DNA of 34,991 nucleotides. Source: Candidatus Epulonipiscium sp. (GTDB taxonomy: Bacteria; Bacillota; Clostridia; Lachnospirales; JAAYNZ01). The translations under genes and the position numbers were made by a program. Location: assembly GCA_012520595.1 (NCBI GenBank), contig JAAYNZ010000115.1, positions 1 through 34,991 of the forward strand, written 5' to 3'. Positions 18,138-26,826 of this stretch are shown here, piece by piece (positions within the stretch are counted from its first letter, which is position 1; every line of letters starts with the position of its first letter). Under the pieces are notes generated by a model. That model worked only from the letters and a program-made list of their open reading frames with translations. It searched no databases and was not told the DNA's origin.

Positions 18138-18851
18138 TTATTTGGTTTGACTTAACAATCGAAGATCTTTTACTTCTTTCTCTGTTAGATTCCTCCATTC
18201 ACCTGCTTTTAACCCTTTTAATGTAATATTCATAATACGAATTCGTTTTAATTTTATTACTTTATAATGAAAATGTGCACACATTCTTCTTATTTGTCGA
18301 TTTAATCCTTGAGACAGCGTAATTTTAAAAGTTCGATCATTCATTTTAGAAACTTTACAAGGTTTTGTAATGGTGTGTGATTTTTTTACAGGGTTAAAAA
18401 TCTTTACTCCTTTTGTCATGCCACTTAAAAATTCTGGAGTAATTTTTTTATTTACTGTTACAATATACTCCTTTTCATGATGATTTTCTTCTCTTAAAAT
18501 TTCATTCACAATACTTCCATCATTGGTAAGAAGGATCAACCCCTCTGAATCTTTGTCTAATCGACCAATCGGAAAAATTCGTTCCGAATGATTGATAAAA
18601 TCAATAATGTTTCCTTTTATGTGCCGTTCTGTTGTACAAGTAATTCCTACAGGTTTATTTAAGGCAATGTAAATATCATTTTTCTTTCTTTCCACTACTT
18701 TTCCATTGACTTCCACAATATCTTCCGACTCTACTATATATCCTAAGGGCGCTATGTTTCCATTGACTTTTACTTTTCCTTGGACAATCAATTCATCTGC
18801 TTGCCTTCTCGAACAAAGTCCTGTTGAACTAATAAAGTTATTAAGCCGCAT
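18138..18851 (-). CDS. rluF: 23S rRNA pseudouridine synthase, RluF-like
   Basis: S4 domain [84 protein letters not shown]. Confidence 0.9.
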   Translation of the reverse strand: MRLNNFISSTGLCSRRQADELIVQGKVKVNGNIAPLGYIVESEDIVEVNGKVVERKKNDIYIALNKPVGITCTTERHIKGNIIDFINHSERIFPIGRLDKDSEGLILLTNDGSIVNEILREENHHEKEYIVTVNKKITPEFLSGMTKGVKIFNPVKKSHTITKPCKVSKMNDRTFKITLSQGLNRQIRRMCAHFHYKVIKLKRIRIMNITLKGLKAGEWRNLTEKEVKDLRLLSQTK

Positions 18852-18965
18852 ATCTATCTCCTTATCTATGCTCTACTCTGTTTTTGTTTCTAAGATATTT
18901 TCCATACTATTCTTTCATCTTTTTTATATCTTACTACACAAAATATTCATTTTTTTAGGCTGAAA

Positions 18966-19010
18966 ACAAAAAACTCCCTAACCTAAGAAAATATTCTTAA
19001 AAGAGAGTTT
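18966..19010 (-). terminator. Intrinsic terminator on the minus strand, left of the GIY-YIG gene
   Basis: Minus: AAACTCTCT-tt-TAAGAA-TATT-TTCTTA-ggtt-AGGGAGTTT followed by a T run (9 + 6 bp). Confidence 0.6.
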
Positions 19011-19036
19011 CATGTGCTCATAGAACAAAATAGTGG

Positions 19037-19042
19037 TATACT
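19037..19042 (+). promoter_or_regulatory. Extended -10 for the GIY-YIG gene inside a palindrome
   Basis: TGGTATACT resembles TGnTATAAT; GGTATA-C-TATACC spans 19035-19047. Confidence 0.35.
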
Positions 19043-19060
19043 ATACCTTGGTGATGCAAT

Positions 19061-19303
19061 ATGTGTTATATTTATATTCTAGAATGTTCTGATCATACTT
19101 TATATACTGGTTGGACAAAAGATCTTGAAAAACGATTAAAAACCCATCAAAAAGGAAAAGGAGCAAAATATACAAGAGCTCGCCTTCCTGTAAAATTAGT
19201 CTATTTTGAAAAGCACAAAGATCAAATTTCTGCCCAAAAAAGAGAATATGAAATAAAACAAATGACCAGAAAAGAAAAATTAAAACTCATATGCTCTCTG
19301 TAA
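19061..19303 (+). CDS. GIY-YIG nuclease family protein (UPF0213-like)
   Basis: [76 protein letters not shown]. Confidence 0.9.
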   Translation: MCYIYILECSDHTLYTGWTKDLEKRLKTHQKGKGAKYTRARLPVKLVYFEKHKDQISAQKREYEIKQMTRKEKLKLICSL

Positions 19304-19315
19304 GAACATCCTATA

Positions 19316-19783
19316 TTAATAACTTGATTTAATGCTAATCATAATTTCAATTTCTACAGCCACATCATTAGGTAAGGCTGCTACTCCTACAGCAGATCTT
19401 GCATGTTTACCTGTCTCTCCAAAAAGATCGATCAATAAAGTAGAAGCTCCTTCAATCACTGCAGGTTGATGGATAAAATCAGGTGATGAGTTTACAAATC
19501 CTGTCACTTTGATGACTTTTTCTACTTTATTCAAATCACCTAAAACATTGTGTACAGCTGCCAAACAATTTAATATACAAATTTTAGCTGCTTCTTTTGC
19601 CTCCTCCACTGTTAAATCTTTTCCTACCTTGCCCCTATATTTTAGTTCTTGATTCACTATAGGAAGCTGACCAGACGTAAATACTATATTTTGATATACA
19701 GTTGCAGGTTCATAAGAAGCCAAAGGTTTTGGTAATACAGGCAATTTTAAACCTAATTCTTCCAATCGCTTATAAATATCCAT
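19316..19783 (-). CDS. RidA/YjgF family protein (longer ~155 aa subfamily)
   Basis: YQNIVFTSGQLPIVNQELKYRGKVGKDLTVEEAKEAAKICILNCLAAVHNVLGDLNKVEKVIKVTGFVNSSPDFIHQPAVIEGAS, HARSAVGVAALPNDVAVEIE. Confidence 0.88.
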   Translation of the reverse strand: MDIYKRLEELGLKLPVLPKPLASYEPATVYQNIVFTSGQLPIVNQELKYRGKVGKDLTVEEAKEAAKICILNCLAAVHNVLGDLNKVEKVIKVTGFVNSSPDFIHQPAVIEGASTLLIDLFGETGKHARSAVGVAALPNDVAVEIEIMISIKSSY

Positions 19784-19844
19784 CTTCTCTCTCCTCTTCT
19801 AGATTGTATGATTGATAACCTTAACTCTTTTTATCTATCTTTTT

Positions 19845-20717
19845 TCAACGGTTCAAAAAAATCACAACCAATTCTGGGCGATTAAAAACTCTCAAATTAA
19901 TGGTATAATTTCCAAGTCCCCTTCCCACAATCATCGTTGAATTTTTTAACTGATATTTTCCCGCATCATATTCTGGAAAATAATCACGTTCTGGGGATAA
20001 AACCCCACCTATAAAAGGTAAACGAATAATTCCCCCATGCATATGCCCTGAAAAAACCAAATCAGCTCCCCATTCAACATAAGATGAATAATATAAAGGT
20101 GTGTGAACTAACAACATATTAAAATCATTATCATCAATATCTCCTAAATATTTTTCAAGATATCTTTGGCTGAATTCTACTTCCATTGGAGTGCCTGCTT
20201 CACTATAATACATCAATGGAATCTCTAAACCATAAATCATAATTTGCTCATCATTCTTCTTTATGATTGCTTTTTCATCCTCTAATACAATAACTCCTAA
20301 CTCTCGTAGCTTATTAATATATTCCTTATACCAATTAGAATTTATTCTATTTGCTGTTATTCTAGCTATTTGCTCATGATTTCCTAAAATATAATATAAA
20401 GTATATTTCTGTGTAAGTTGTGCTGCCAGATTTAAAAATATTTCACCTTTATCATTTCGTGAATTTAACATATCCCCTGTTGCTACAATGATATCTGGAT
20501 TTATTTTATTTATTTTTTTAAGAAGCCTTTTGTTATTTTCCCCAAAGTTTTTGCTATGTAGATCCGTTAATTGAAGAACCTTAAATCCTGCAAAAGAATG
20601 GGGTAATTTTGATGAATGAATGGAATATCTTGAAACTTGTATCCAATTACTCTGTACATATAAAAAAAACATGATTAACAAAATTCCTACTATTACCATA
20701 TCAAAAAATTTTTGCAT
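19845..20717 (-). CDS. Membrane-anchored metallophosphoesterase
   Basis: N-terminal TM, FKVLQLTDLHSKNFG, DIIVATGDMLNSR, YYILGNHEQIAR, NMLLVHTPLYY, DLVFSGHMHGGIIRLPFIGG. ATG 20717 behind AAGGAGAG. Confidence 0.9.
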   Translation of the reverse strand: MQKFFDMVIVGILLIMFFLYVQSNWIQVSRYSIHSSKLPHSFAGFKVLQLTDLHSKNFGENNKRLLKKINKINPDIIVATGDMLNSRNDKGEIFLNLAAQLTQKYTLYYILGNHEQIARITANRINSNWYKEYINKLRELGVIVLEDEKAIIKKNDEQIMIYGLEIPLMYYSEAGTPMEVEFSQRYLEKYLGDIDDNDFNMLLVHTPLYYSSYVEWGADLVFSGHMHGGIIRLPFIGGVLSPERDYFPEYDAGKYQLKNSTMIVGRGLGNYTINLRVFNRPELVVIFLNR

Positions 20718-20887
20718 TCGTCTCTCCTTACATAAAAATAAATACGTTCTTATTGTATATGGAAAGTTATACTTTTTCAATGCTTATCAAAGAATTTTAA
20801 CTTTCATCCTGCTTATTTTTTATATTTCATCTCTTTTTATTTTAATATTACAATCTCCTCTTGTCAAAAATATTTTGTCGAAATAGG

Positions 20888-20916
20888 TTGTAAAAGAATA
20901 TCGACTGTGCTATATT
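20888..20916 (+). promoter_or_regulatory. Sigma-A promoter driving the purine riboswitch leader
   Basis: TTGTAA (20888-20893), 17 nt, TATATT (20911-20916), about 20 nt upstream of the aptamer. Confidence 0.6.
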
Positions 20917-20937
20917 AGGATTGTTAAAAAAAGAATA

Positions 20938-21011
20938 TTCCCCATATAATCTCTGTAATAGGGTCAGAGAGTTTCTACAGGATAACCGGAAATTATCCTA
21001 CTATGGTGAGA
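20938..21011 (+). ncRNA. Purine riboswitch aptamer, guanine/hypoxanthine-type specificity base
   Basis: CCATATAATC-TCTG-tAATAGGGt-CAGA-GAGTTTCTAC-AGGATAA-CCGGAAA-TTATCCT-ACTATGG. Shows J1/2 ATATAATC, J2/3 GTTTCTAC, L2 ending GG with L3 starting CC, and J3/1 ACTATG (C rather than ATTATG). Confidence 0.93.
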
Positions 21012-21018
21012 AAGTGCA

Positions 21019-21054
21019 CAAAATAATAATATACAGAAGTATATTATTATTTTG
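21019..21054 (+). other. Long spacer stem-loop between aptamer and terminator
   Basis: CAAAATAATAATATAC / GTATATTATTATTTTG, 16-bp perfect inverted repeat with loop AGAA. Confidence 0.75.
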
Positions 21055-21070
21055 CATGGCTAGGTTTATT

Positions 21071-21108
21071 AGCTGATAATCTCACATAGATTATCAGCTT
21101 TTTTATTC
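21071..21108 (+). terminator. Riboswitch-controlled intrinsic terminator
   Basis: AGCTGATAATCT (21071-21082) / AGATTATCAGCT (21088-21099), then TTTTTATT. Confidence 0.88.
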
Positions 21109-21169
21109 CCATGTAAGTACACTTATTAGCTAATAGCAATATGGGGTAAACAGAAAGGATGAACGAAAT

Positions 21170-22213
21170 ATGGACATTATGAAAGATTTATTGGCAGCAC
21201 TTGGAGTTATTCTAAATGGACTTCCCCAAGGGTTATTAGCATTATCTTTCGGTTTTGCCTCTGTTCCTACTGCCTTAGCTTTTCTAACAGGTGCTGTAGG
21301 AAATGCAATTACGGGTTCCGTGGCTCCTATTTCATTTCAAGCGGAAACCATTACCGTTGCTGGTACAATGGGTAAAAACATGAGAGAACGCCTCTCCATG
21401 ATTTTTATTGGAGCTGGCATTATGACAGTTATTGGAATTTTTGGTCTTTTGGAGCAAATTGTAAACTTTATTGGCCCTGTTATTACCAATGGAATGATGG
21501 CCGGTGTAGGCATTATGCTTGCTAGGGTGTCCTTGGATATGGCTAAAAAAAATAAAATAGTGGGCTTTATCTCTATGCTCGTTGGATTTGTTGTATATAT
21601 AGTAACCAATGACTTAGTATATACTATTGTCTTATCCGTAGTTATTTCCAGTGTATCATCTATTATACTAAAAAAAGATACTGCTCATGTAGAAATTCCT
21701 AGAGAAAAGTTTGTACTTCAAAAGATCACATTTAATCTGGATATTTTACGTGGTGCTCTAGCTATGGTCTGTTTAAACATAGGTGCTAATATTGCCTTCG
21801 GAAATATTACAGGTTCTATGGCAAATACAGCTGTAAACATTGATCATCTTACTGTTATCAGTAGTATAGCTGATATGGGTTCCTCTCTTTTTGGAGGTGC
21901 TCCTGTTGAATCTATCATTTCAGCTACTGGAAGTGCTCCTCATCCTGTACTTTCTGGGATTCTTATGATGGTTGCAATGGCCATTATTTTATTAAGTGGC
22001 CTCCTTCCTAAAATGGGTAAATACATCCCTAGTGAATCCATTGCTGGATTTTTATTTGTCTTAGGAGCCATCGTAACAGTACCTATCAACGCTGCTGCCG
22101 CTTTAGAAGGCGCTTCCCTTGTTGGAGGTGTAACCATGGCAGTTACTGCTATTACAGATCCTTTTTTGGGTATGCTTGCTGGTCTTGCGATGAAATTTTT
22201 TGTAGGAATTTAA
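21170..22213 (+). CDS. NCS2-like (xanthine/uracil-type) purine permease, short form
   Basis: 347 aa multi-TM; FGFASVPTALAFLTGAVGNAITGSVAPISFQAETITVAGTMG, GPVITNGMMAGVGIMLARV, SSLFGGAPVESIISATGSAPHPVLSG. Directly downstream of the riboswitch. Confidence 0.75.
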   Translation: MDIMKDLLAALGVILNGLPQGLLALSFGFASVPTALAFLTGAVGNAITGSVAPISFQAETITVAGTMGKNMRERLSMIFIGAGIMTVIGIFGLLEQIVNFIGPVITNGMMAGVGIMLARVSLDMAKKNKIVGFISMLVGFVVYIVTNDLVYTIVLSVVISSVSSIILKKDTAHVEIPREKFVLQKITFNLDILRGALAMVCLNIGANIAFGNITGSMANTAVNIDHLTVISSIADMGSSLFGGAPVESIISATGSAPHPVLSGILMMVAMAIILLSGLLPKMGKYIPSESIAGFLFVLGAIVTVPINAAAALEGASLVGGVTMAVTAITDPFLGMLAGLAMKFFVGI

Positions 22214-22239
22214 TGGAATACAATGATGGAGGAATGAAA

Positions 22240-22788
22240 ATGAATGATTTTTACACATTAACAGTCGCTAATGTTAAAAGAGAACTACCTATTATTCAAA
22301 TTAATGATGATCTAGCTATTGCTAGCTTTGTTATCTTAGGAGATACAGAAATGGTTTGTGCCGCAGCAAAAGAATTGGCCAAAAAAATTCCCGAAGTAGA
22401 TATTTTAATTACAGCAGAAGCCAAAGGGATCCCTCTCGTATTCGAAATCTCTCGAATACGAGGACATCAAAAATACATTGTTGCTCGAAAAAGTATAAAA
22501 GCCTATATGGATGAACCCTTGATCAATGAAGTAGAGTCCATTACTACGCAGAAAAAACAATTTCTCTGCTTAGATAGTACGGACGTAGAAAAAATTCAAG
22601 GTAAACGTGTGGCTATTATTGATGATGTTATTAGTACTGGTGACTCCATTCGTGCCGTAGATGAATTAGTAACGAAAGCTGGAGGTAGGGTCATTGCAAA
22701 AGCTGCTATTTTAGCAGAAGGGGATGCTGCAAATCGTGATGATATTATTTTTCTTGAAAAGCTACCCTTATTCCCTTTTCAAAAATAA
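22240..22788 (+). CDS. Purine phosphoribosyltransferase family protein (adenine PRTase-like)
   Basis: VDILITAEAKGIPLVFEISRIRGHQKYIVARKSIKAYM and PRPP loop VAIIDDVISTGDSIRAVDELVTKAGG. ATG 22240 behind GGAGG. Confidence 0.85.
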   Translation: MNDFYTLTVANVKRELPIIQINDDLAIASFVILGDTEMVCAAAKELAKKIPEVDILITAEAKGIPLVFEISRIRGHQKYIVARKSIKAYMDEPLINEVESITTQKKQFLCLDSTDVEKIQGKRVAIIDDVISTGDSIRAVDELVTKAGGRVIAKAAILAEGDAANRDDIIFLEKLPLFPFQK

Positions 22789-22862
22789 TCTTGAATGAAA
22801 ATAGATACAAAAGTATTCACAAGGTATTTGGCTTATATGGTATAATGATCTAGGGTGATCCT

Positions 22863-23306
22863 ATGAAAATAATAGTAGATGCTGATGGCTGCCCTGTTGT
22901 TGAGTTAGCCATCTCAATTGCAAAGGAACATAGCTTAGACATTGTCATCGTAAAAAATTATTGTCATGAAATTATAGATGATTATGCAACTATTATAACC
23001 GTTGATCTTTCTCGTGACCGTGCTGACTTTTATATTGTTAATAACATTGAAAAAGGAGATGTTGTAATTACACAAGATTATGGTTTAGCTGCTATGGTTC
23101 TAGCTAAAGAAGGTCTTTGCATAAATCAAAATGGTCTTATCATCTCTTCCAATAATATTGACATCTTGTTAGGTCGCAGGCATTTAAATCAAGAGTTACG
23201 CAGAAAATATCAAAAATCCTTTTCAAAATTTAAAAAGAGAAAAAAAGAAACAGACAAAGAGTTTGAAAACAGTTTGCGTTCTCTTCTTGCATCTCAAAGT
23301 ATATAA
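22863..23306 (+). CDS. YaiI/YqxD family protein (UPF0178)
   Basis: MKIIVDADGCPVVELAISIAKEH, DVVITQDYGLAAMVLAKEGLCINQNGLIISSNNIDILLGRRHLNQELRRK. Confidence 0.92.
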   Translation: MKIIVDADGCPVVELAISIAKEHSLDIVIVKNYCHEIIDDYATIITVDLSRDRADFYIVNNIEKGDVVITQDYGLAAMVLAKEGLCINQNGLIISSNNIDILLGRRHLNQELRRKYQKSFSKFKKRKKETDKEFENSLRSLLASQSI

Positions 23307-23364
23307 TACTCAACTTATCTTTAATCATCTATTTTTAATTTTTATGTTTTATTTATAGGATAAA

Positions 23365-23398
23365 AAAGAACACCTTAAAAAATGAAAAGGTGTTCTTT
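23365..23398. terminator. Bidirectional intrinsic terminator between convergent genes
   Basis: AAAGAACACCTT / AAGGTGTTCTTT, 12 bp, flanked by A-rich and T-rich tracts. Confidence 0.75.
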
Positions 23399-23413
23399 CT
23401 CTCAAATTTAATC

Positions 23414-24760
23414 CTATAATTTTATAATTCCTGTTGAATATAAAAAGATCAATCCAATGGCAATGGGTGCAATAAATTTTATAATAAAGTTGTAAATTTT
23501 ATAACCTTTCATGGGATGTGCTCCATCATTGGTTAATTCTTGAAAAGCATTTTGACTTCCCCAAACCCAACCTACAAAAATACAGGTTAAACAACCACCT
23601 ATCGTTAAAAATGCGTAAGAAGCCATGAAATCCATAAAATCAAAAATATTTTTACCAAAAAGTTGAACTTCACTCCATACGCCAAAGGACAGAGTACTCG
23701 GTATGGATAGAATAAAAACTCCAAGGGCTAATAAAGCAGTGGCTTTTTTACGATTTATTTTAAATTCTTCTGTTACAAAAGATACAGAAACTTCTAACAA
23801 AGATATCGTAGATGTAATCGAAGCAATTCCTACTAATAAGAAAAATAGAGTTTCAAACACAGCTCCTAAAGGCATTGCTTGAAATACAGCTGGTAATGTA
23901 ATAAAGATTAGAGAAGGACCTGATTGGGGTTCAAATCCATAAGCGAATACAGCAGGAAAAATAACCATACCTGACATTAATGCCATTAGTGTATCAGCCG
24001 TAATAATCTGTAAAGATAAGGAAACTAAATTTTCTTCACGATTAATATAGCTACCATAGGTAATAATGATTCCCATTCCTAAGCTTAAAGAATAAAAAGC
24101 ATGTCCTAAGGCTTCTAATAAAGATTTTGTCGTTAATTGAGAAAAATCAGATTTAAACAAAAATTTCAAACCTTCTTTTGCACCATCTAAAGTTAAGGAA
24201 CGAATCATTAAGGCCACCAAAGTAAAAAATAAAATTGGCATTAAAACTTTACTATATTTTTCGATTCCATTTTTAATACCTGAAATAACAATAAAGGCTG
24301 TAAGACCTATAACAATTGCATTCCAAAACAATGCACTCGAAGCATTACTTGATAAGCTAACAAAATAAGATTCTAGTTGATCTGGAACTACTTTTATCAG
24401 TTTTCCTGTAAAACTTTGTTGTAAATAAGTAAACACCCAACCTGCTATAATGGAATAAAAAGAAAGAATAATAAATGAGGTCACTACTGCCAAAATTCCT
24501 GTATACTTCCACTTACTATTCGGTCGTAACACTTTGTAAGCACCAACAGAGTTAGATCTCGTATGCCTACCAAGTACTAATTCAGAAATCATAAGAGGTG
24601 TACCCATTACTATAACAAAGATAATGTATACAAAAATAAAGGCTGCCCCTCCATTTTTACCTGCTATATAGGGAAAACGCCATATATTTCCTAATCCTAT
24701 AGCAGAACCTGCTGCTGCTGCCAATACACCAAACTTTGAACCAAAATTTTCTCTTTTCAT
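23414..24760 (-). CDS. Sodium-dependent transporter, NSS/SNF family
   Basis: NFGSKFGVLAAAAGSAIGLGNIWRFPYIAGKNGGAAFIFVYIIFVIVMGTPLMISELVLGR. ATG 24760 behind AAAGGAG. Confidence 0.93.
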   Translation of the reverse strand: MKRENFGSKFGVLAAAAGSAIGLGNIWRFPYIAGKNGGAAFIFVYIIFVIVMGTPLMISELVLGRHTRSNSVGAYKVLRPNSKWKYTGILAVVTSFIILSFYSIIAGWVFTYLQQSFTGKLIKVVPDQLESYFVSLSSNASSALFWNAIVIGLTAFIVISGIKNGIEKYSKVLMPILFFTLVALMIRSLTLDGAKEGLKFLFKSDFSQLTTKSLLEALGHAFYSLSLGMGIIITYGSYINREENLVSLSLQIITADTLMALMSGMVIFPAVFAYGFEPQSGPSLIFITLPAVFQAMPLGAVFETLFFLLVGIASITSTISLLEVSVSFVTEEFKINRKKATALLALGVFILSIPSTLSFGVWSEVQLFGKNIFDFMDFMASYAFLTIGGCLTCIFVGWVWGSQNAFQELTNDGAHPMKGYKIYNFIIKFIAPIAIGLIFLYSTGIIKL

Positions 24761-24881
24761 ACTTCCTGTCTCCTTTGTCAAACTTCAATTATGTAATTTA
24801 TAAGAAATAATATTAACATGATTATACCATGACTTTCAATTTAGGCAAGTGCTTATTTAAAGTTTTAAACTATTGAAGTAT

Positions 24882-24919
24882 AAAAAACTACTGGTACGAT
24901 TCCTTACCAGTAGTTTTTT
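24882..24919 (-). terminator. Intrinsic terminator of the ABC exporter operon
   Basis: AAAAAACTACTGGTA / TACCAGTAGTTTTTT, 15-bp perfect; palindromic A/T tracts allow either direction. Confidence 0.75.
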
Positions 24920-24957
24920 TACATTATAAACACAAAATTTTTTATGAAAATAAAGTT

Positions 24958-26826
24958 CTATACTAGGTTTTTGCTTGTAAATTGACTATTATAAAGATCA
25001 GCATAAAAACCTTTTTGAGCCATTAACTCATCATGATTTCCTTTTTCAATAATACTGCCATCATTCATTACAAGTATCAAATCCGCCTCTCGAATGGTAG
25101 AAAGTCGGTGGGCAATAACAAAACTGGTTCTCCCTTTCATTAATGCTGTCATGGCTTTTTGTATCTGTGCTTCTGTTCTTGTATCAACGCTACTAGTAGC
25201 TTCATCTAAGATCAATATGCTAGGCTCTGCAAGTATTGCCCTTGCAATAGTAAGAAGCTGTTTTTGTCCTTGTGAAATGTTCGAGGCCTCTTCATTTAGT
25301 ATGGTATCATATCCTTCGGGAAGTGTCCGTATGAAGTGATCTGCATGAGCCGCTCTTGCTGCCTGAATAATTTCTTCCTCTGTAGCTCCCTCTCGTCCAT
25401 AAGCAATATTATCCCGAATGGTACCATTGAATAACCATGTATCTTGAAGTACCATTCCAAACATGCTACGCAAATCGCTACGGGCCATATCCCGAATATC
25501 TATCCCATCAATTTCTATTTTTCCATCATTGATCTCATAAAAACGCATTAACAAATTAACAAGTGTTGTTTTTCCTGCACCTGTTGGACCTACAATCGCA
25601 ATCGTCTCTCCTGGATGAACTTCAATATTCATATTTTCAATTAATTCAACATCCTCTTGATACCTAAATTGAACATTTTCAAATTTAATTTCTCCCTCAG
25701 GAAATTCAATTACTTTTCCGTGAGGCTCATCTGGAATTTCTTCTATTTCGTCTAAAATTTCAAAAACCCGTTCAGCTGATGCTACCATTCCTTGAATTAC
25801 ATTTGCTATATTTGCCGTCTGAACGATAGGTTGGGTAAATTGTCTTGAGTATTGAATAAAAGCCTGAATATCTCCAATTTGAATGCTCTTTTTTGTAACC
25901 AAAATACCCCCTACTACAGAAACAAACACATATCCAATATTATTAATAAAATTAATAAGAGGCATAATAATACCTGAAATAAACTGAGCCTTCCACCCTG
26001 AATAATACAGTTCTTCATTAATATGATTAAACTTTTCAATGGATCGCTCTTCATATCCAAATGCTTTTATTATTTTATGGCCTGTATACATTTCCTCTAC
26101 ATGCCCATTTAAAGCACCCAATGCTTTTTGCTGTCCTATAAAATATTGTTGGGAACGAGTCGCTACAAATTTCGTTACAAAAAGTGAAAGAGGTAATGTG
26201 ATCAACCCAAGTAAAGTCATAATGGGACTAATGGCAAGCATCATAATCGTAACACCAATTAAGGTGATAATAGCAGTAAGCAACTGAGTAATACTTTGCT
26301 GTAACGTACTACTTACACTGTCAATGTCATTCGTAACACGGCTTAAAATTTCTCCATGAGTATGGGAATCAAAAAACTTCAATGGCAAACGCGCTAACTT
26401 ATCATTCACTTCTTTTCTCATATCAAAAACTGTCTTTTGTGCAACATCTGCCATAATAAATTGCTGAATATAGCTAAACAATGCACTAATAACATAAAGC
26501 ACAATTAATACCAAAAGTATCATTTTAATATAATCAAAATTGATAGAAGCTCCAGGTACCCCTTGTAATTTCATCATAACTCCCTTAAACAATTCTGTAG
26601 TAGCTAATCCCATAATTTTAGGACTGGCAATCGTAAAAATTGTACTAAGGACAGCCATTATAAAAACCAATACAAACTGAAAAATATGGGGTCTTAAATA
26701 ATGAAGAAGTCTTCTTAATGTGCCTTTAAAATCTTTAGCTTTTTCCACAGGCATTCCCATTCTAGGTCCCCCACCATGACTTCGATTCATTCTGTGATTT
26801 TGTTGTTGTTTACGTTTTTCACTCAT
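24958..26826 (-). CDS. ABC exporter subunit (TMD-NBD), consensus-site partner
   Basis: Walker A GPTGAGKTT, signature NISQGQKQLLTIARAIL, Walker B ILILDEATSSVDTRTE, H-loop FVIAHRLSTI. Confidence 0.93.
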   Translation of the reverse strand: MSEKRKQQQNHRMNRSHGGGPRMGMPVEKAKDFKGTLRRLLHYLRPHIFQFVLVFIMAVLSTIFTIASPKIMGLATTELFKGVMMKLQGVPGASINFDYIKMILLVLIVLYVISALFSYIQQFIMADVAQKTVFDMRKEVNDKLARLPLKFFDSHTHGEILSRVTNDIDSVSSTLQQSITQLLTAIITLIGVTIMMLAISPIMTLLGLITLPLSLFVTKFVATRSQQYFIGQQKALGALNGHVEEMYTGHKIIKAFGYEERSIEKFNHINEELYYSGWKAQFISGIIMPLINFINNIGYVFVSVVGGILVTKKSIQIGDIQAFIQYSRQFTQPIVQTANIANVIQGMVASAERVFEILDEIEEIPDEPHGKVIEFPEGEIKFENVQFRYQEDVELIENMNIEVHPGETIAIVGPTGAGKTTLVNLLMRFYEINDGKIEIDGIDIRDMARSDLRSMFGMVLQDTWLFNGTIRDNIAYGREGATEEEIIQAARAAHADHFIRTLPEGYDTILNEEASNISQGQKQLLTIARAILAEPSILILDEATSSVDTRTEAQIQKAMTALMKGRTSFVIAHRLSTIREADLILVMNDGSIIEKGNHDELMAQKGFYADLYNSQFTSKNLV

